Origin: Lepeophtheirus salmonis
Lineage: Eukaryota > Arthropoda > Copepoda > Siphonostomatoida > Caligidae
DNA: 64,000 nucleotides
Direction of reading: 5' to 3'
Assembly (NCBI RefSeq): GCF_016086655.4
Contig: NC_052131.2
Span: 6,431,940 to 6,495,939 of the forward strand
Position numbers and translations under genes: made by a program. The notes below the pieces were generated by a model. That model did no database searches. It saw only the letters and a list, made by a program, of their open reading frames with translations, and had not been told where the DNA came from. This document shows, in pieces, positions 58,936-64,000 of this stretch; the first letter of the stretch is position 1, and the number at the start of each line of letters is the position of its first letter.

Positions 58936-58981
58936 AGTGGCTCATGCTCTGCCACTACGCTGTCTTCTGACATAAAGACAG
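58936..58981 (+). other. two adjacent short hairpins
   Basis: AGTGGC (58936-58941) pairs with GCCACT (58951-58956), and CTGTCTT (58960-58966) pairs with AAGACAG (58975-58981). Both stems are perfect, with loops of 9 and 8. They lie upstream of a promoter-like site. They could be a structured RNA, a protein-binding site or chance. Confidence 0.4.
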
Positions 58982-59055
58982 TAGAAACCACGCGGGGAAA
59001 ATGTAGCAAAATACTTTTAATAGTGGCGTATCATGAGTAGAAATTACGCGTCAAG

Positions 59056-59090
59056 TATAAATAAAGGTTCTTTTGTTTGGTCAGAAAGTC
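59056..59090 (+). promoter_or_regulatory. TATA/Inr core promoter candidate
   Basis: TATAAATA starts at 59056 and an Inr-like GGTCAGAAA has its A at 59083, 27 bases downstream. The spacing and the arthropod-style TCAG initiator are right for a focused polymerase II promoter. A small open frame begins about 78 bases after the predicted start. Confidence 0.45.
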
Positions 59091-59160
59091 AATAGAGTCT
59101 TAAGATATTGTAAAAGATTAAGGAAGAACTTGTGGGAAAGGATATCTTGTCTTCGACGAG

Positions 59161-59304
59161 ATGACAGGTAGATGTGAACATGACTTATTCTGCATTGAAC
59201 TGGAACATGAGGACTCGGACTTGACATTGACACTGAAAAGGTGGACTCAAATACAGCTCAGAATATTGGAACTGATGGATAATCTTCGCTTCAATCATAT
59301 TTAG
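59161..59304 (+). CDS. hypothetical 47-residue small protein
   Basis: The ATG at 59161 follows GACGAG and opens a 47-codon frame: MTGRCEHDLFCIELEHEDSD, then LTLTLKRWTQIQLRILEL, ending FNHI. It is soluble and acidic in the middle, with an amphipathic Leu/Ile-rich end and no signal peptide. It lies 78 bases downstream of the TATA/Inr candidate, which is the main support. An alternative is that ATGACAG followed by GTAGATG is an exon end and donor, so that the ATG belongs to a spliced gene. I recognise no family. Confidence 0.3.
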   Translation: MTGRCEHDLFCIELEHEDSDLTLTLKRWTQIQLRILELMDNLRFNHI

Positions 59305-60245
59305 TACATTACTATTTATGGAATATGAAGAGGATTTCTAATGAAAATGCAAAATAATTTAAGATAATTATGAATATAGTAGTTTACGTGTATAGTATTA
59401 TAAATATATCTTAATATTTAGTTTCTTATTTGGAGTGTACTATCTAGGTTTAATTGATGATAACCTCGGCAAATATGCGTAACTGCCTCAAATTTTAAAA
59501 GTTTTGCGTACACATTTCCCTTAACTATAATATTACAAAGGTCTTATACGTCATGAATTGATAACATAATTGTTGTTGATTTATTGATTCTATCACTGTT
59601 TTCATCCATAGCAATCATACTGAATTGAAGTGTAGTCTGAAGTGTAGTAGTCAATCGTTTTTGATCTAAATTTATCAAATAAGGGCGACATAAACAACTT
59701 TTTTTAATACATGTTAAAATTCTTCATTTGAAAAGTAAGTAATATTGCAATTGTAGGTACAATCAGTTTTAGAATAAATACAATTTAGCAAATTAAACTA
59801 CCTATAGGTAAAATATTTTATTCAAATGGAAATGATATTTTTATTTTATCTTCCAGTGAATAAAGACTACAAACTATAAAATTAACATACGTTTTTTTAT
59901 TTTTAAAGTGCACATCCTTATTATTTAATTTTTAATCAAACTTTGGTAATATCCATAACAATTATATATTTAAACAAGTACGGTTGTCTACTTACAACGG
60001 AATTGTTCTTTGACGTCCTACATAAAATTTAATCTCATTCGTGGAAATAAAAATTTTTTATTTAAGAAGATTAGATGATTTCAACATTTAGAGGATATGG
60101 TAATTTAATGTTCTAATATCAAAGATCTTTATTGTGAAATATTCCCATTCCTTCACTCTGAGAGTATTACCATTTAAGGACACAATTATCTAGTACTTAT
60201 CTTATAGAAATCATTGATGAGTTGCAATAAGCAAGTTTGATCAAC
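59305..60245. other. AT-rich intergenic DNA
   Basis: No gene is recognised. I looked here for a THAP zinc finger belonging to the relic downstream and did not see one. Confidence 0.4.
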
Positions 60246-63200
60246 ATGGAAGCTGCTGCAGCCCTAGAGAAGTTTGACGGAAAAGAATTGGATTTCATGA
60301 AGCAACTACTTCAATAGAAATAAAAAAATACAAGCTATTCAGAGGAAGTAAAGGAATTGGCCTACACTTTGCATTTTCATTCTCCTCGAGCTTATGAATT
60401 CTTGCGTGAAACATTTGCACTACCATCAGCATCATCTCTCAGAACTTGGTTAAGCACATTCTCGTGTCTCCCTGATTTTCAAGCTGAAGCTTTGGAAGAA
60501 TGGAAAATTAATTGAAACTTATTATAATAACTTCCTTTACTTACACTTAATTTTTCGGCCACCAACACAATTCAACCTCGTTGTTTAGACTTAGGACAAT
60601 TTTCTCGATGTAAAAACACTTCTTTTATCCTCTCTCTTTTCTTTTATTTTATGCAACGGTATATAGTTATATTATATATAAAATATGACTAGGGATAGAA
60701 TTTTTCTAAGAGCGCAAGGAGAATACGGGAGCGATACATAAGGCACTACTGAATCAATACCATTGTTTTCTTCATTTCTTTTTAGAATAAACCTATAAAT
60801 TTAGTGAATAAAGTATCGTAGTATGATTGGGACAAATTGATCCTTCAAGAAGAGAGAACACATCATCTTGAATTTTAAAGGAGGTTTTTATAACCGATTG
60901 ATCCTTTTAGGGTTAAAAAAATAAAAATAATAATAAGAATGTAGACGTTTTAAACATAAAACATAAATCCATTACATTTATATTATATAATTTTTTACTA
61001 GTTAATATATTAATGCTTAAAATTTCCTGTATTTTAGAATACAAAATAATTTATCTGAATTGAAGGGAAAATTTGATTTCAATTGTGTTCGAAAAGAAAT
61101 TCAAGTTATTTGGCTGGAAAAGGAAGCTCAATTTTTAATCATAACTAAAGGCTATATATATAATAAAACTTAAGTAAGATATTGAAAGTAGTAATTGAGG
61201 TTCTCTTTTTTTTTATAATAATAATAAACATTCAATTATAAAAAAAATCTTTATACAATAACAATCAAACACAACCAACAGGAAATTTCTACTATATAAT
61301 TTTTGTTTAAAAATTGTATAATCAAACTATAAAAAATAATCAGAAGCTATAGAGCTCTTTTATGAAGTAAATAATTTTAAGTAACTTTATAGTAGTATCA
61401 ACCTTATTAGAGACAGTAAACATATTTTTTCAAGATTCCCAATCATTGGATTAAGTTTGATCATATCAGTTAATCTAAAATTTGGAGATCAAATTTGAAG
61501 GTTTATATGAAGGAAGTTATTCATCTTCTTGTGATAGATTACTTTAGTTCTTATGCTGAAATTTTAAATCTTTCTTGCTTTTTTGAAGCAAAAATATGGA
61601 AACAATATAAATGAAGATAAAATATTTAGTATTCAAAGTTATATTGATATTAAACATGGATTGACGGAAGAAATACAAGAAGACAAGATTTTTTAAATAG
61701 TGGAAGAGTTGAAACTACCCATTCTGGATCCAAATCATCGACAATATTCTTTCAGTATGATATCTGTGTATTTCCATGGCAAAAAAATTCAAATTCGCTA
61801 TATAAAGAAATATCTAAGACCTTGTGTATGTCAATTCTGTCATACTCACAACATATATCATCCATTATGTAAATGAGTACAGGAATATCTTTGTCAGCAC
61901 AAAAAATATTTAAAGTCTAGATTCAATCAACTCCTAATCAAGGACAGTTATACTTCAATTTTATTTGATGAAGTTTATTCTGTATAACAAGTAGAAGTAG
62001 TTTTTTGTTTTAACAAAATGGTGTGACAAAACTCTTTTGTGTTTTATGGTAAACTTTGTATCAGGAAATTATCATGGCATTTTTGCAATGTTGCCAATAT
62101 TGAATATAACGTCAACCACTATAAAAAGATGATATATGAATATTTTAGAAATGATTACCAACATTAGATTCAACGATGTTACTACAATAAGTGATGCTCA
62201 CTCAGCCGATGTAATTTGTTTTTTCTATTGAATTGTGTGGCGGTGAAATGAAGCAATACATAAATAATCCATTCATGCCTTTATAAAAAAATTCTTTTAT
62301 TTGATACTGTGCATTTATTCATATACACCTACAACAATTTGATTAATATTGGAAACTTGAACTGCCTTGATTATGATGGAGTCAAGATATCTGCCGAGTT
62401 AGAGTACGTCAAAACATAAAAACATTGTAAATATGCTTACAAACTCTCTGATAAAGTTTTGAATCCAAAACAAATATACAGGTAAAATCTTTTGTCATCA
62501 TATTCATTTTTCCACGATTAAATAATATGGTTTAAAATTCGATAAAGAAAAAAATGAGGAATTGTCAAATATAGTCGAGTTCTTAAAGTTAATAAGAATA
62601 TTTTGGACACAAGGAATGTCAAAAGAGCTGTTGCTGCTAAAAAACTGCTTGACGAAAGAAGTGAAATAGTGTCTATTGAAAATACCAACATATGAATATT
62701 TTTTATGACATTCAGGAGTTGGGTTGAAGACTTACACAAAAGATAATCATAGGGTCTAATCAAAAAACTTTTTATATTTTGAAATTACTAATTATTATCT
62801 AGTGAGGTTATCACAATATTTACATAAAATGGATGAAATCTACTATGTAGTTTTGGAAAATATCAACTCATACAAATACAAAAAAAATATTTTCTTGGTA
62901 TAGATAATTGGGGTAATAAATTTTTTTCTCAACGAGACAGTTTGTTGAGACTGAAAAGAAAATTCGCTTAAGATATCTGGTGAAACTGAACAAGTTATCA
63001 ATCTGTGAAATCAAATTAAATACCATCAAAACATGCTATAGTTGAAAACGAACTTTCACACGTTGTAGATTCCTTCTTGGAAGTCCTTCCGGCAATTGAA
63101 ATATCTATCGAATACCTTAAAATTCGAATGTATACATTTCAAAGTCTTTATCAAAAAAAATTGAAATATCAACATTGTGTAGTGAACACTAATCCCCTTG

Positions 63201-63313
63201 ACATAAACATGGATAGTGTCATTAATGAGCTCACAATACATCTTATTAGAAAAATATTAAGTTTTCAACCCGATTTCAAGAGGAGGATTGACATGTATTT
63301 TAGTGAAAATTAA
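60246..63313 (+). pseudogene. P-element/THAP9-type transposase relic
   Basis: Ordered fragments span 3 kb. Near 60340: YSEEVKELAYTLHFHSPRAY, then EFLRETFALPSASSLRTWLS, matching the conserved start of P-type/THAP9 transposases. Near 61935: LLIKDSYTSILFDEVYSV, the region around the first catalytic Asp. Near 62050: NFVSGNYHGIFAMLPILNIT. Near 62300: LLFDTVHLF, then YNNLINIGNLNCLDYDGVKI and YAYKLSDKVLNPKQIY, matching the DxVHxxKNxxNN block and the K-L-S-D-K-V-L-N-P motif. Near 62555: NEELSNIVEFLKLIR. Stops and frameshifts throughout, AT-rich insertions between blocks (for example 60540-61500) and no visible THAP domain or terminal repeats show that it is an old dead copy. The final frame (63077-63313) may belong to it but is not recognisable. 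Confidence 0.75.
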
Positions 63314-64000
63314 TAATAATGAAATTTTTGATGTTGAATCTGCCTTCTTCAGAACATTTATTAATGCATCAGCCCCTAAACAAAACTTTTCACTAAATTA
63401 CACTACACCATCATTCTTGTGAGATTTTTCCTGTTTCTTGTAATTTTAGTCATGGATCGACAAATCAAAGGAAAATGAAAAATCTTCAATTCATCAATTA
63501 ATTATATAGTCATCATGTTATTTAACATGGTAAATATATATAATTGGATATCTTTTTCTTTAATAAGTACGAATTCATGTTATTTATGCCGCAAGAACTT
63601 ACAAAAATAATGTACCCATGGGGTTGGAGAAACTTAAAAAGAAGTTGATCGAGGTTTTAGGATATTTTAAAGATGAGGGGTCACGGTGAGGTTCTATGGA
63701 TCCCGGGAGCGAACACTGTTTTATATTTCTGTTTTTATCGCTTTTAAAATATTTTTATTGAGTGCGTAATTTATCTTGTTTAATTTACTCTTAATAAGCT
63801 ATGTTATGTGTATATCTGATGACGAGAGGAGGAATCAAAAGTCCTGTTGATCTTGTGTGTCCCTTTGTACCTTGATTTTGTTCTTTTTTCTTTTTTTTTT
63901 CTCTCTCTACCTCTCTTTTGGTGAGAAGGGAAAGAGAAAAAATTAACATGGGCTTTTGCGAAGTGTACAATTGTGACGTGAATTGAAGGGGGAATAAAAG
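63314..64000. other. intergenic DNA at the window end
   Basis: No gene is recognised. A (TC)-rich tract lies at 63899-63918, and a less AT-biased stretch around 63640-63720 has no readable frame. Confidence 0.4.

Noticed and set aside
58960..58990. hammerhead-ribozyme-like CTGA and GAAA around a stem
   Set aside because: The conserved CTGATGA core is not present, and the third stem cannot be formed.
1..64000. CRISPR arrays, prokaryotic operons, rRNA genes or an integrated virus
   Set aside because: No regularly spaced repeats, Shine-Dalgarno-led gene rows, rRNA text or recognisable viral structural or replication genes were seen.

Overview
This is an AT-rich (by eye well over 60% A+T), gene-poor stretch of animal nuclear DNA. 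GT-AG introns, AATAAA signals and a dense load of decayed Tc1/mariner, hAT-like, P-type, Helitron and LINE elements point to an arthropod. The style of the Tc1 copies and the very AT-rich repeats remind me of parasitic copepods (Lepeophtheirus/Caligus), but that is an inference, and every family assignment here comes from reading, not from a search. There is no prokaryotic, organellar or CRISPR signal.

Two genes are well supported. The first (15173-19253, +) encodes about 1359 residues: a low-complexity His/Ser/Lys N-terminus, a tyrosine-motif docking region (three YDxP motifs plus several YxN motifs), a short charged helix, a polyproline run, a PH domain and a complete actin-like fold at the C-terminus. 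In this sequence it is broken into two overlapping frames by one extra G in a G6 run at 15784-15789. The second (41611-39990, -) is a two-exon gene, too small for simple ORF calling. It encodes a 70-residue protein with one perfect IQ motif, resembling neurogranin/igloo-type calmodulin binders.

Layout. 1-15 kb holds intergenic DNA, a mariner N-terminal relic, two hAT-like MITEs, a 1.19-kb Tc1-like element with TA duplications, a mariner C-terminal relic and several AT-rich repeats. 15-20 kb is the PH/actin-like gene and its 3' region. 20-39 kb holds an unidentified coding relic, an internally deleted mariner-superfamily element with perfect termini, a relic of an uncharacterised transposase-like family, one LINE with ORF1, endonuclease and the start of the reverse transcriptase, a second LINE endonuclease fragment and a Tc1 relic. 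39-42 kb is the IQ gene. 42-58 kb holds Tc1 relics, a possible Gag-like relic, a Helitron helicase relic and repeats. 58-64 kb holds two possible very small coding units around a TATA/Inr promoter-like site and a 3-kb P-element/THAP9-type transposase relic.

At least three dispersed repeat families (A, B and C below) recur through the window and explain much of the non-coding DNA. No operon-like or pathway clustering is visible. The PH/actin-like protein and the calmodulin-binding IQ protein could both act at the cortical cytoskeleton, but nothing in the sequence links them.
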